A stretch of 17,278 nucleotides of DNA, from assembly GCA_027356675.1 (NCBI GenBank), contig DAHVXO010000050.1, forward strand, positions 1 to 17,278. The letters run 5' to 3'. Within the stretch, counting starts at the first letter, position 1. The number at the start of each line of letters is the position of its first letter. Of the stretch, positions 7,306-14,877 are shown piece after piece. Below the pieces are notes generated by a model that made no database searches, was not told where the DNA came from, and was given only the letters and a program-made list of their open reading frames with translations. Both the position numbers and the translations under genes were made by a program. The stretch comes from Symbiobacteriaceae bacterium (lineage in GTDB: Bacteria > Bacillota_E > Symbiobacteriia > Symbiobacteriales > Symbiobacteriaceae).

Positions 7306-7785
7306 GTGTTCCAGGTTGGAGACAAGGTCGTCTACCCCATGCACGGCGCAGGCGTCATCGAGGCCATCGAGGAGCGCGAGGTGCTGGGCGACCGCAAGCG
7401 GTATTACGTGATGCGGCTGCCCGTCAGCGAGATGAAGGTCATGGTGCCCTGCGAGAGCCAGAGAGAAGCCGGATTGCGGCAGGTCATGTCAGAGCAAGCC
7501 CTCCAGAGTGTGTTGGATGTGCTCAGTGCTCGGATCACCTTGATGTCGAAGAACTGGAACCACCGCTACCGGGCGAACATGGAGAAGATCAAGAGCGGCA
7601 ATATCCTGGAGCTCGCTGAGGTGGTGCGCAACCTATCGCACCGGGACCGGGAACGGGGCCTCTCTACCGGCGAGCGGAAGATGCTGGAGAATGCCCGGCA
7701 AATCCTATTGTCTGAGATCATCTTGGCGAAGAACTTTGGGCCCGATCAGGCGAATTCGTTTCTCGACCATGTACTCGTCCAATAA
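7306..7785 (+). CDS. carD: CarD/CdnL-family RNA polymerase-binding transcription regulator
   Basis: The protein has 159 residues from GTG 7306. The N-terminal RNA polymerase-interacting (RID, TRCF-like) domain is clear: VFQVGDKVVYPMHGAGVIE, then the YYVMRLPVSEMKVMVP strand region. The C-terminal helical DNA-binding domain has MSKNWNHRYRANMEKI and LSTGERKMLENARQILLSEI. CarD proteins bind the RNA polymerase beta subunit and stabilise open complexes at rRNA and other promoters. An upstream in-frame ATG at 7183 precedes the promoter and would add 41 unrelated residues. GTG 7306 is preceded by GGGGGGTG and begins exactly where the family begins. It has its own promoter and terminator, upstream of the yacL-ispD-ispF unit as in many Clostridia. 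Confidence 0.94.
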   Translation: MFQVGDKVVYPMHGAGVIEAIEEREVLGDRKRYYVMRLPVSEMKVMVPCESQREAGLRQVMSEQALQSVLDVLSARITLMSKNWNHRYRANMEKIKSGNILELAEVVRNLSHRDRERGLSTGERKMLENARQILLSEIILAKNFGPDQANSFLDHVLVQ

Positions 7786-7788
7786 TCA

Positions 7789-7816
7789 GGGGGCCGGCTC
7801 GCCGGCGCCCGTTTTT
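7789..7816 (+). terminator. Intrinsic terminator of carD
   Basis: A GC-rich stem (7789-7798 with 7801-7810, one mismatch, loop opened around TC) is followed by G and five T residues (7812-7816). It starts three bases after the carD stop. Confidence 0.88.
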
Positions 7817-7823
7817 CTTGTGC

Positions 7824-7853
7824 TTGTCCCGAGGGTGCTTGCTTTAATATAAT
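7824..7853 (+). promoter_or_regulatory. Promoter of the yacL-ispD-ispF operon
   Basis: TTGTCC (7824-7829) lies 18 bases before a perfect TATAAT (7848-7853). The predicted start is near 7860, right at the Shine-Dalgarno, giving a very short 5' leader. Confidence 0.75.
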
Positions 7854-7873
7854 GGAAGAACGGAGGTGATGTG

Positions 7874-8971
7874 GTGTTGCGGAAGAACCTACGACTCGTG
7901 TTAACCAGTGCAGGAATCATCGTGGGGTTGGTGGTCGTTTTCTTTAGTCTCCCCGACATCCAACGAATGGCATTTGTGCCGAACTACCGTGCGGTGACAG
8001 TCTTGATTGTCAGTAGCGGCGGAGTGGTCGGCGGGGTGAGCGGCTTCTTCCTGTTCCCAATGGTGACCTGGATCGAAGGGCGACTGGCCAGGACTGCATT
8101 TATTGATATTCTTTTTGGTGTGACTGGACTTATAATCGGTCTTATCATATCGGCCTTGCTCGGCATGGTTCTAAAGGATATCACGCTCCTCGGCCCGTTG
8201 TTCACCGTGCTCTTTGCGGTGGTCTTCGGCTATCTTGGCATCAGTGTTGGCACTCGCAAGCGTGATGAGGCCACCTCGGCTTTTCCGTTCTTTGGGGGCA
8301 GGGCACCCCGGCGGGAGACCGGCGCGTCGGCGCCGTTCCCGGAGTTCCAGGGCGCGACCCCGGCGAAGGTGTTGGACACGTCCGTCATCATTGACGGCCG
8401 GATCGCGGACATCGTGAAGACAGGCTTTTTGGAAGGTCCCGTGGTCATCGGACGCTTTGTGCTGGAGGAACTCCAGCATATTGCTGATTCGCCCGATGTG
8501 CTCAAGCGTAACCGCGGGCGCCGGGGTCTCGACATTCTTAACCGCATCCAGAAGGAATACGGCATCGCAGTCCAGATCTATGAGCAAGAAGTCGGGGACG
8601 GCCTGGAGGTCGACTCCAAGCTGGTGAAGCTGGCCCGCACGCTCGGCGGCAAGGTCGTGACCAACGATTTTAATCTCAACAAGGTCGCCGAACTGCAAGG
8701 CGTGCCCGTCCTGAACATCAATGACCTTGCAAATGCGGTCAAGCCGGCTGTGCTACCCGGCGAAGACATGACCGTCACCGTGATCAAGGACGGCAAGGAG
8801 GCCGGACAGGGCGTGGCTTACCTCGACGATGGCACGATGATCGTGGTGGACGGCGGGCGACGCTATATCGGCGACACGATTGGCGTAACAGTAACAAGCG
8901 TACTGCAGACTGCGGCAGGGCGAATGATCTTCGTCAAGCCGAAGCTTGCGGCCGAGAGGGTGGCTCCGTGA
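7874..8971 (+). CDS. yacL: YacL-like integral membrane protein with PIN and TRAM domains
   Basis: About 365 residues. Four membrane helices occupy roughly residues 8-27, 42-65, 77-101 and 104-126, followed by a flexible linker. A PIN (PilT N-terminal) domain begins at about 166 with [14 protein letters not shown] (acidic residues D168 and D174) and includes [14 protein letters not shown]-terminal TRAM domain lies at about 305-355. PIN domains are metal-dependent ribonuclease folds and TRAM binds RNA, so an anchored RNase activity is plausible but unproven. GTG codons occur at 7871 and 7874. The perfect GGAGGTGAT (7862-7870) gives seven bases of spacing to 7874, which I prefer. It overlaps ispD by four bases (GTGA). 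Confidence 0.93.
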   Translation: MLRKNLRLVLTSAGIIVGLVVVFFSLPDIQRMAFVPNYRAVTVLIVSSGGVVGGVSGFFLFPMVTWIEGRLARTAFIDILFGVTGLIIGLIISALLGMVLKDITLLGPLFTVLFAVVFGYLGISVGTRKRDEATSAFPFFGGRAPRRETGASAPFPEFQGATPAKVLDTSVIIDGRIADIVKTGFLEGPVVIGRFVLEELQHIADSPDVLKRNRGRRGLDILNRIQKEYGIAVQIYEQEVGDGLEVDSKLVKLARTLGGKVVTNDFNLNKVAELQGVPVLNINDLANAVKPAVLPGEDMTVTVIKDGKEAGQGVAYLDDGTMIVVDGGRRYIGDTIGVTVTSVLQTAAGRMIFVKPKLAAERVAP

Positions 8972-9669
8972 GTATTGCGATGGGCGGTCTACGGGTGGCG
9001 ATTACGGCAATCATCCCTGCCGCCGGGTTTGGCAAACGGATGGGGGGAGGGACTGCCAAGCAGTTCCTCCCCTTGCGCGGTGAGTCCGTGCTACAGCACA
9101 CTGTACGTCTGTTCAGCGCATCGCCGTTGGTCGATGAGATCGTGATCGCCGCGCAGGACCTGGAGACTACCACGGAACTGGTGGGTGGCATCCCCAAGGT
9201 CACGCGCATCGTGCGGGGCGGTAAGGAGCGGCAGGAATCAGTCTGGACCGCCCTGCAGTCCGTGCATGCCAGGCCGCGCATCATTTGTGTCCACGATGCG
9301 GTAAGGCCGCTGCTGCCGGCGGCGGTGCTGGAAGGTGTCCTCCGAGGGGCGGCGGAGCATGAGGCCCAGGTCGTAGCGGTGCCGGTGAAGGATACCATCA
9401 AGGTCGTTCGGCCCGACGGGTTTGTCTCAGGTACGCCCGAACGGTCCTCCCTCTGGAGCATTCAGACCCCGCAGGTCTTCTGGGTAGAGACGATGGTACA
9501 GGCCTTCCGAAAGGCCCAGGCCGAGGGATTCCTGGGCACCGACTGCGCATCGCTGGTTGAGCGGCTCGGCGTGCCCGTGCGGGTTTACCCGGGCAGCCCG
9601 GCGAACATCAAGCTGACCACGCCCGAGGATTTCCTCCTGGCGGAGGCGATTTTGGGGTCTCGCGGGTAG
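8968..9669 (+). CDS. ispD: 2-C-methyl-D-erythritol 4-phosphate cytidylyltransferase
   Basis: The protein has 233 residues. The nucleotide-binding loop [17 protein letters not shown] (17-33) and the family signature VHDAVRPL (108-115) are present, as are DTIKVV and the TPQVF segment. It performs the third step of the MEP isoprenoid pathway, joining MEP and CTP to give CDP-ME. The GTG at 8968 overlaps the yacL stop (GTGA) and has GAGAGGG seven bases upstream, indicating translational coupling. The next enzyme gene of the same pathway region, ispF, begins 18 bases after the stop. The N-terminus is about eight residues longer than usual, so ATG 8980 or GTG 8995 remain alternatives. Confidence 0.96.
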   Translation: MSIAMGGLRVAITAIIPAAGFGKRMGGGTAKQFLPLRGESVLQHTVRLFSASPLVDEIVIAAQDLETTTELVGGIPKVTRIVRGGKERQESVWTALQSVHARPRIICVHDAVRPLLPAAVLEGVLRGAAEHEAQVVAVPVKDTIKVVRPDGFVSGTPERSSLWSIQTPQVFWVETMVQAFRKAQAEGFLGTDCASLVERLGVPVRVYPGSPANIKLTTPEDFLLAEAILGSRG

Positions 9670-9687
9670 TACGAGGAGGATCAGACT

Positions 9688-10161
9688 GTGCTGGTTGGAT
9701 TCGGCTACGATGTGCACCGCCTGGTCAGCGGGCGACCGCTAGTGCTCGCGGGCGTTCAGATCCCCTATGATCGCGGCCTCGACGGCCACTCCGATGCGGA
9801 TGTCCTGATCCATGCCCTCATGGATGCACTGCTGGGCGCCGCCGGGCTGCGGGACATCGGGCATTACTTTCCGCCCGCCGACCCCGCGTTCAAGGGTGCA
9901 GATAGCATGCAACTTCTGGAGCGAGTGGTGGGACTGCTGCGTGCGGAGGGGTACCAACCGGTCAACGTTGACCTCACCCTTCTGGCTGAGCGTCCCAAGA
10001 TTGGTTCCTACGTGGAGCAGATGCGGGAGCGCCTCAGCGCCTGCCTGGGCCTGGTGCCCCGCCGGGTGGGAATCAAGGCCACTACGAACGAGGGCATGGG
10101 CTTCGTGGGTGAGGGACAGGGAATGGCGGCCTATGCCGTAGCGCTCATCACCGAAGCGTGA
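9688..10161 (+). CDS. ispF: 2-C-methyl-D-erythritol 2,4-cyclodiphosphate synthase
   Basis: The protein has 157 residues, the standard IspF length. Zinc ligands D8 and H10 (GYDVHRL) and H42 (LIHALMDALLGA) are in place. The DGHSDADV loop and the TTNEGMGF segment that closes the CDP site are present. The family-typical GRGEG reads GEGQG here, a mild variation. It cyclises CDP-ME 2-phosphate to MEcPP with loss of CMP. The GTG start follows GAGGAGG at eight bases. It is the last gene of the yacL-ispD-ispF unit. A new promoter starts 17 bases after its stop and no terminator is visible in between. Confidence 0.97.
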   Translation: MLVGFGYDVHRLVSGRPLVLAGVQIPYDRGLDGHSDADVLIHALMDALLGAAGLRDIGHYFPPADPAFKGADSMQLLERVVGLLRAEGYQPVNVDLTLLAERPKIGSYVEQMRERLSACLGLVPRRVGIKATTNEGMGFVGEGQGMAAYAVALITEA

Positions 10162-10178
10162 TGTGACCGTGTCATTCC

Positions 10179-10208
10179 TTGACAGGGCCTTGCTGCCGGC
10201 ACTATAAT
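10179..10208 (+). promoter_or_regulatory. Promoter of the T-box-cysE-cysS-mrnC operon
   Basis: Consensus TTGACA (10179-10184), an 18-base spacer, consensus TATAAT (10203-10208). Predicted start near 10215, directly before the T-box stem I. Confidence 0.92.
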
Positions 10209-10219
10209 AGCTATTAATT

Positions 10220-10490
10220 CTTAAACACTGGCGTTGAACGAGAGAAGTACCTGCAGGACGCCGTTCAGAGAGTCTCCGCCACGGCTGGAAGCGGAGGCCG
10301 GACGAAGGCAGGGAACATGCGCTCGGGAGCCTGGGCCCGAACGGCAATCGCCGCTAGGCACCCACGGAAGGCCACCGTTAGCGGGCACCGGGTGTGTTAG
10401 CACCCGCGAGCGGGGCGCTGTGCGCCCAATCAGAGTGGAACCACGGGTGTAAGAGCCCGCCTCTGGCGTTTGCCAGGGGCGGGCTTTTTT
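10220..10490 (+). promoter_or_regulatory. T-box riboswitch leader, specifier TGC (tRNA-Cys)
   Basis: All main parts of a T-box leader are visible. Stem I has a lower helix CGAG/CTCG (10239-10242 with 10322-10325). Its specifier loop has AGAGAAGTA on the 5' side (10241-10249) and GAACATGCG on the 3' side (10313-10321), with the specifier TGC at 10318-10320. The next helix is CCTGC/GCAGG (10250-10254 with 10308-10312). The AGAGAG element (10267-10272) and a GGCTGGAAG distal loop follow. The T-box sequence AGAGTGGAACCACGG (10432-10446) has TGGA, which would pair with the UCCA end of tRNA-Cys (discriminator U). AGAG and CGGG of this box can pair with CTCT and CCCG in the terminator 5' arm to form the antiterminator. 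Uncharged tRNA-Cys should allow transcription of cysE-cysS-mrnC. Confidence 0.94.
10455..10490 (+). terminator. Regulated terminator of the Cys T-box
   Basis: A 13-bp stem (10455-10467 with 10472-10484, one G-U) has a GTTT loop and is followed by six T residues (10485-10490). Its 5' arm is also the 3' side of the antiterminator. Confidence 0.93.
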
Positions 10491-10527
10491 GTCTGCCAAA
10501 TACGCTGCGCAAGAAGGAGTGAGAGGA

Positions 10528-11220
10528 GTGTTCAGTCGTCTGAAGCGAGACGTCAAAGTCGTCTTTGACCGTGATCCGGCCGCCCGCAACCTTTGGGAGG
10601 TCCTGTTGTGTTACCCGGGCCTGAAGGCAATCCTGTGGCACCGGCTGGCCCACTGGCTGTGGGTTCATGACTGGAAGCTCCTCGCGCGCATCATCTCCCA
10701 GATCGCCCGCTTTTTTACCCAAATCGAGATTCACCCGGGCGCCATCATCGGCGAGGGGTTCTTCATCGACCATGGCAGCGGCGTGGTCATCGGGGAGACG
10801 ACCGAGATTGGCAACAACGTGACCCTCTACCAGTGCGTCACCCTGGGCGGCACCGGCCATGAGAAGGGCAAGTGCCATCCGACCCTGGGTGATAACGTGG
10901 TGGTGGGGAACGGCGCCCGCATCCTGGGGTCCTTCGTGGTCGGGGAGAACAGCCGCATCGGCGCCGGGGCTGTGGTGCTGCGTGAGGTGCCCCCGGACAG
11001 CACGGTGGTTGGTAACCCGGGTCGCATTGTGCGGCAGAACGGTCAGCGGGTGGACCCGCTGGACCACATTCATCTCCCGGATCCGGTTTTCAATATGTTA
11101 GATTCAATGCAGAGAGAACTGGAGCGGCTCACCTCCCAGGTGGAGTCGCTCGAAGTCCAGAACCAAGCCTTGCGTAAGGCCGTTCAAGAGGGTGGTCTGA
11201 TTGGCAATCCGAATCTTTAA
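10528..11220 (+). CDS. cysE: Serine O-acetyltransferase
   Basis: The protein has 230 residues from GTG 10528 ([20 protein letters not shown]), the usual opening of Firmicute CysE. AAGGAG lies eight bases upstream. An upstream TTG at 10489 falls in the T-box terminator T-tract and is rejected. The N-terminal helical part is followed by a left-handed beta-helix of hexapeptide repeats (about 66-165), with catalytic His82 in IDHGSG, the GETTEIG turn, and the acetyl-CoA segment [11 protein letters not shown]. The last 40 residues are a predicted coiled coil ([16 protein letters not shown]). It acetylates serine with acetyl-CoA to give O-acetylserine, the cysteine precursor. Its control by the Cys T-box fits. 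It overlaps cysS by 20 bases. Confidence 0.96.
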   Translation: MFSRLKRDVKVVFDRDPAARNLWEVLLCYPGLKAILWHRLAHWLWVHDWKLLARIISQIARFFTQIEIHPGAIIGEGFFIDHGSGVVIGETTEIGNNVTLYQCVTLGGTGHEKGKCHPTLGDNVVVGNGARILGSFVVGENSRIGAGAVVLREVPPDSTVVGNPGRIVRQNGQRVDPLDHIHLPDPVFNMLDSMQRELERLTSQVESLEVQNQALRKAVQEGGLIGNPNL

Positions 11221-12616
11221 TGACCTGTCCCGCCAGAAGGAAGAGTTCGTGCCGGTTGAGCCCGGGAAAGTCCGTTTCTACAATTGCGGTCCCACAGTCT
11301 ACGATTTCTTTCATATCGGGAATGGCAGGAACTTCGTCGTCATGGATGCGATCCGGCGATACCTGGCTTACCGGGGCTTCGCGGTGACTTTCGTCCAGAA
11401 CTTCACGGACATCGACGACAAGATGATCAAACGGGCCAACGCCCTGGGCATCACCGTGAAGCAGTTGGCCGAGGATATGATCGCCGCCTATCAGGAGGAT
11501 GTCCAGTCGCTCAATGTCCGGCCGGCGGATGTTCATCCCCGGGCGACAGATTTGATTCCCGACCAGGTCGCGATGATTCAGGAACTCATTGACCGCGGAT
11601 ACGCCTACGTGGTGGAAGGCGGCGACGTGTACTTTCGGGTCTCCCGGCGTGAGGACTATGGAAAGCTCTCCCACAAGAACTTGGACGACCTTGTAGCCGG
11701 GGCCTCCGAGCGGGTCGATCCGGATGACCGCAAGGAGCACCCGTTCGACTTTGCGCTCTGGAAGGGCCAGAAGCCCGGCGAGCCGGTCTGGCCGGCGCCA
11801 TGGGGGGCGGGGCGCCCGGGGTGGCACATCGAGTGCTCGACCATGGCAAGGCGGTATCTGGGAGATACCATCGACATTCACTCCGGCGGCGAGGATCTCA
11901 CGTTCCCGCACCACGAGAACGAGATCGCCCAGAGTGAAAGTGTGACCGGTGTGCCGTTCGCCCGGTATTGGGTCCACAACGCCCACCTGAAGATTTCCGG
12001 CGAGAAGATGTCCAAATCGCTGGGCAACTTCTTCCTGGTGCGTGACATCCTCAAGCAGTACGACGGCGAGGTCGTCCGGTTGTATCTGCTGAGCGCTCAT
12101 TACCGCACGCAGTTGGACTTCCGGGATGAGCTGGTCGAGCAGACCCGGGGCGCCATGGAGCGGCTACGCAACACGGTGGCCAACCTTGAGGATGCGCTCC
12201 ACCACGACCGGCCGCAGTCCACGCCCCAGGAAACCGAAGCCCTGGGTGAACTTTCCCAGGCCCGCCAACGTTTTATCGATCAGATGGATGATGACTTCAA
12301 CACGGCCGGTGCCATCGCCGTGCTGTTCGACTTGGTCCGGGAGGTCAACAGCCGAGTGACGTCCACGTCGTCGCAGGAGTTCGTCGCAGGCGCACTGAAC
12401 CTCATCAAGGAGCTGGCCGGCGTTCTGGGACTGCTGGAGAGCACCAAGACGCTGGACACGTCACTGGATGCTGAGATCCAGGCACTGGTAGACGCTCGCC
12501 AGGCCGCCCGCAAGGCGCGCAACTGGGCGGAGTCCGACCGGCTGCGGGACCAACTCGGCGCCATGGGCATCCTGTTGGAGGATACCCCTCAGGGAGTGAG
12601 ATGGAAGCAGAAATGA
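11201..12616 (+). CDS. cysS: Cysteinyl-tRNA synthetase
   Basis: The protein has 471 residues, normal for class I CysRS. The HIGH motif is HIGN (38-41). The zinc ligands that select cysteine appear as C29 (YNCGPTVY), C212 (WHIECST), H237 and E241 (FPHHENE). KMSKS is intact (269-273). The C-terminal DALR-type helical domain and the anticodon-binding tail ([17 protein letters not shown]) follow. It charges tRNA-Cys and is the natural partner of the T-box upstream. The TTG start at 11201 lies inside the end of cysE and has GAGGGTGG just upstream, so translation is probably coupled to cysE. No later start preserves the conserved N-terminal strand. The stop overlaps mrnC. Confidence 0.97.
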   Translation: MAIRIFNDLSRQKEEFVPVEPGKVRFYNCGPTVYDFFHIGNGRNFVVMDAIRRYLAYRGFAVTFVQNFTDIDDKMIKRANALGITVKQLAEDMIAAYQEDVQSLNVRPADVHPRATDLIPDQVAMIQELIDRGYAYVVEGGDVYFRVSRREDYGKLSHKNLDDLVAGASERVDPDDRKEHPFDFALWKGQKPGEPVWPAPWGAGRPGWHIECSTMARRYLGDTIDIHSGGEDLTFPHHENEIAQSESVTGVPFARYWVHNAHLKISGEKMSKSLGNFFLVRDILKQYDGEVVRLYLLSAHYRTQLDFRDELVEQTRGAMERLRNTVANLEDALHHDRPQSTPQETEALGELSQARQRFIDQMDDDFNTAGAIAVLFDLVREVNSRVTSTSSQEFVAGALNLIKELAGVLGLLESTKTLDTSLDAEIQALVDARQAARKARNWAESDRLRDQLGAMGILLEDTPQGVRWKQK

Positions 12617-13122
12617 CTTGGATCACGCGTCTTCTGGGACAAAAGCATGCGCATGCGGCCGAGGCTCCACCGGAACCGGGGGCCCCACCGCCTGCTTCCC
12701 CCTTCCCGCCTTCGCCTCTGCAGGCTCGGCTGCGGCTGCAGAACCCGCTCCTGCTGCCGCCGCTCACGCTGGCGTATGTGGGGGACTCGGTGTACGAGCT
12801 GTATGTCCGGCACCGTCTGCTAGAGCGTGGGTTGATCAAGGTGGGTGACCTACATAAGGCGGCCGTTGGGTACGTGCGGGCCCGGGCGCAGGCCCGGGCG
12901 CTGGCCGAGTTGCACCCGAAGCTCACGGCCGACGAGCAGGATGTGGTGCGACGGGGCCGGAATGCCAAGAGTCACGGCGCCCCGAAGAGCAGCGACCCCG
13001 CGGAGTACGCCGCATCCACCGCCTTTGAGACGTTGGTAGGGTTTCTTTACCTCGCTCAGCGCGAGGAGCGGTTGGGCGAGGTGCTGGCAGCGGCTGCCCG
13101 GTACGTCGAAATGGAGTTGTGA
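12601..13122 (+). CDS. mrnC: Mini-ribonuclease III with a proline-rich N-terminal extension
   Basis: The protein has 173 residues from ATG 12601. An ATG at 12613 forms an ATGA overlap with the cysS stop and is equally plausible. The RNase III catalytic domain starts at about 50: LAYVGDSVYELYVR (catalytic Asp62), then RNAKSHGAPKS and the ASTAFETLVGFLYL helix with the second acidic residue. No double-stranded RNA binding domain is present, which defines Mini-III. The family matures 23S rRNA ends. Residues about 19-40 are a Pro/Ala-rich low-complexity stretch, making the protein roughly 30-40 residues longer than typical Mini-III. It is the third gene of the T-box operon and ends at a strong terminator. 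Confidence 0.94.
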   Translation: MEAEMTWITRLLGQKHAHAAEAPPEPGAPPPASPFPPSPLQARLRLQNPLLLPPLTLAYVGDSVYELYVRHRLLERGLIKVGDLHKAAVGYVRARAQARALAELHPKLTADEQDVVRRGRNAKSHGAPKSSDPAEYAASTAFETLVGFLYLAQREERLGEVLAAAARYVEMEL

Positions 13123-13146
13123 GGCCGCCCCGCGGGGCGGCCTTTT
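13122..13146 (+). terminator. Intrinsic terminator of the cysE-cysS-mrnC operon
   Basis: A perfect 10-bp GC-rich inverted repeat (13122-13131 with 13134-13143, effective loop CGCG) is followed by TTTT. It starts within the mrnC stop codon. Confidence 0.85.
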
Positions 13147-13334
13147 CGCGGCACCGGCAGTTATCGTGCCCAGGCAGGGACTGACGTGTACCTTGGCCAA
13201 TTAGGACAGGGCTCGAGCTCGAAGTTTACGAGGGGATTCGACCACGGCAGACCAGTCGAAGCCCCTGCTGACGGAAACGGCTGCAGGCCAGCGGAACCGG
13301 CCGAGGCAGTGCTTAACCACAAGGGGGATGGCGC
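13147..13334 (+). other. Non-coding leader upstream of thyX with a strong hairpin
   Basis: These 188 bases lie between a terminator and the thyX start, so they must hold the thyX promoter. No clear -35/-10 pair was found. A long imperfect hairpin is visible: GGGGATTCGAC (13232-13242) with GTCGAAGCCCC (13255-13265), a 12-base loop and one mismatch. A 10-base palindrome TCGAGCTCGA (13213-13222) precedes it, and shorter GC-rich dyads follow up to 13310. It is not a T-box and I could not match it to a riboswitch class. Confidence 0.5.
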
Positions 13335-14210
13335 ATGAAGCGGCAGCGACAGGTATTCGCCATGACGGGGATTGCACCAGAGTGGCAGGCGTATGCCATG
13401 GCCAAGTACAGCCGCTCCGCACAATCGCTCCAGGACAGCGCACGGGAGCTGACCGCCGACCGGACCCGTAAGTTTCTCAACACGATGTACTTCAAGTATG
13501 GTCATGCCTCCATCGCAGACATGGCCCATGTCTCTCTCGCCGTTGAGCAAATCTCGCTCTGGGCCGCCATCACCTTGCTCGATGAGCAACTCTGGGATGG
13601 GCAGGAGCGCTCTACCCGCTACCAGCCGTTTCGCGAAACGGGTTTTCTAATCCCGGACGGGGCGCCCGAGGGGTTCGCTCTGGCGGCTGATTGGCTGATG
13701 GGACGCTACGAGCGGACCATCGCTCACTGGATGGACCGGTTGAAGGACCAGCACCCCTGCCCGGAAAGCATGCGCGCCACCGAGTATGAAGCGGCCTTGC
13801 GGGCGAGGGCTTTCGACATCGCCCGGTATTATCTCTTCCTGGGTGTGAACACCTCTGTCGGGCAGATCAATTCGGCCCGGACCCTGGAGCGCCAGGTGGC
13901 CCGGCTCCTGGCCGACTCGCTGCCGGAGGTGCGGGCCCTGGGCCTGGACTTGAAGGCGGCTGCGACCGAGCAGACCCCCTTCGACCTGAGCGCCGAGCGC
14001 CTGATGCCGCTGGTGGAGCGGGTGCCCGAGCCGGTGCGCTCTGAGTTGCTGGCGCAACTGAAGTCCGAGCCCATCGCACCTACACTGATCAAGTACGCCG
14101 AGCCTACGCCATACCAGTTGGGCGTCTACGGGGAGCTGGCCGCCATTGGGCGGGAATTGCTGCCGGCCGTGGCGCCGGACAACCAGACCCCGGTCGTGCT
14201 GACCGTTTAG
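13335..14210 (+). CDS. thyX: ThyX-like thymidylate synthase, N-terminal half (ends at in-frame TAG)
   Basis: The frame encodes 291 residues. The opening (FAMTGIAPEWQAYAMAKYSR) and the block YGHASIADMAHVSLAVEQIS (55-74) correspond to the first, degenerate copy of the ThyX fold: the GHxS...H part is present, but where the RHR motif would follow there is only DEQLWDGQERSTRY (83-96). This half alone lacks the canonical flavin/substrate signature. ThyX makes dTMP from dUMP using FAD, NADPH and methylene-tetrahydrofolate. The ATG at 13335 follows GGGGG at seven bases. An ATG at 13328 is out of frame. The frame stops at TAG 14208-14210 and resumes in the same frame, so this is probably the first part of a tandem ThyX of about 495 codons. 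Confidence 0.85.
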   Translation: MKRQRQVFAMTGIAPEWQAYAMAKYSRSAQSLQDSARELTADRTRKFLNTMYFKYGHASIADMAHVSLAVEQISLWAAITLLDEQLWDGQERSTRYQPFRETGFLIPDGAPEGFALAADWLMGRYERTIAHWMDRLKDQHPCPESMRATEYEAALRARAFDIARYYLFLGVNTSVGQINSARTLERQVARLLADSLPEVRALGLDLKAAATEQTPFDLSAERLMPLVERVPEPVRSELLAQLKSEPIAPTLIKYAEPTPYQLGVYGELAAIGRELLPAVAPDNQTPVVLTV

Positions 14211-14219
14211 AGCTCGCCT

Positions 14220-14822
14220 GTGGATGCGGCGGTCGCGGCGCTCCTGTATCGGGTCTCCGATCTGGCGTATCATCAAATTGTCGAACGGGTGGCGGACCTG
14301 ACGGCAGCCGAGAAGCGTGAGGTGCTCGAGACAGCTCTGGGCAAGCGTGGGCCCCACGACGAGTGGCTGCGGGAGTTCCAGGGCGCCCCGCTGGCCTTCG
14401 ATATTCTCATGGATATCGGCGGCTATCGGGACCTGCACCGCCACCGCCGGGCCTCCCAGGTGCACCAGTCCTTCACGACCCGGCACGGCGCCGCGGTGCC
14501 CGAGCCCATGGTGGGTATGCCCGAAGCTGACCAGTACCTGGACGACATGCGCCAGGCCGCCGCTCATGTGACCGCAGTGGCCGCCTGGGACCCGCTTCAG
14601 GCGCATTACCTGCTGCCCCTGGGTTTCCGGGTGCGCACGCTCTTCCGGATGGATCTGGCGGAGGCGGGTTACATGATCCGCCTGCGGTCCAAGGAGGGCG
14701 GGCACTTCTCGTATCGCCGCGTCGCTTATCAGATGTACGAAGCGTTGTCGGCCCGCTACCCCGAACTCACGCCCTATCTGCGCGTGACCGACCCGGCTGA
14801 AGACGACCCGCTGAAGCGATAA
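14220..14822 (+). CDS. thyX: ThyX-like thymidylate synthase, C-terminal half carrying the RHR-X7-S motif
   Basis: This frame is the direct in-frame continuation of the preceding ORF after TAG (14208-14210) and three further codons. From GTG 14220 it gives 200 residues. It holds the ThyX signature RHR-X7-S (RHRRASQVHQS, residues 74-84) after the block EFQGAPLAFDILMDIGGYRDLH. The rest (LPLGFRVRTLFRMDLAEAGYMIRLRSKEGGHFSYR) is the C-terminal substrate-side region. There is no good Shine-Dalgarno before the GTG (only AGAG), so independent initiation looks weak. Options are a nonsense mutation in one gene, a sequencing error, translational read-through or coupling, or a genuinely split two-subunit enzyme. 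Codon use and GC match the first half, so there is no sign of decay beyond the single stop. Confidence 0.8.
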   Translation: MDAAVAALLYRVSDLAYHQIVERVADLTAAEKREVLETALGKRGPHDEWLREFQGAPLAFDILMDIGGYRDLHRHRRASQVHQSFTTRHGAAVPEPMVGMPEADQYLDDMRQAAAHVTAVAAWDPLQAHYLLPLGFRVRTLFRMDLAEAGYMIRLRSKEGGHFSYRRVAYQMYEALSARYPELTPYLRVTDPAEDDPLKR

Positions 14823-14877
14823 CTCATAACTGCGGTGGCCGTCGGGCAGACTGTTGTTGTGCAAGGGAGTATGATCG

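Noticed and set aside
10489..10527. Upstream TTG start for cysE
   Set aside because: It lies within the T-tract of the T-box terminator. GTG 10528 has AAGGAG at eight bases and matches the family N-terminus.
11129..12100. 323-codon minus-strand frame opposite cysS
   Set aside because: Antisense to a highly conserved synthetase. No domain or ribosome binding site was identified.
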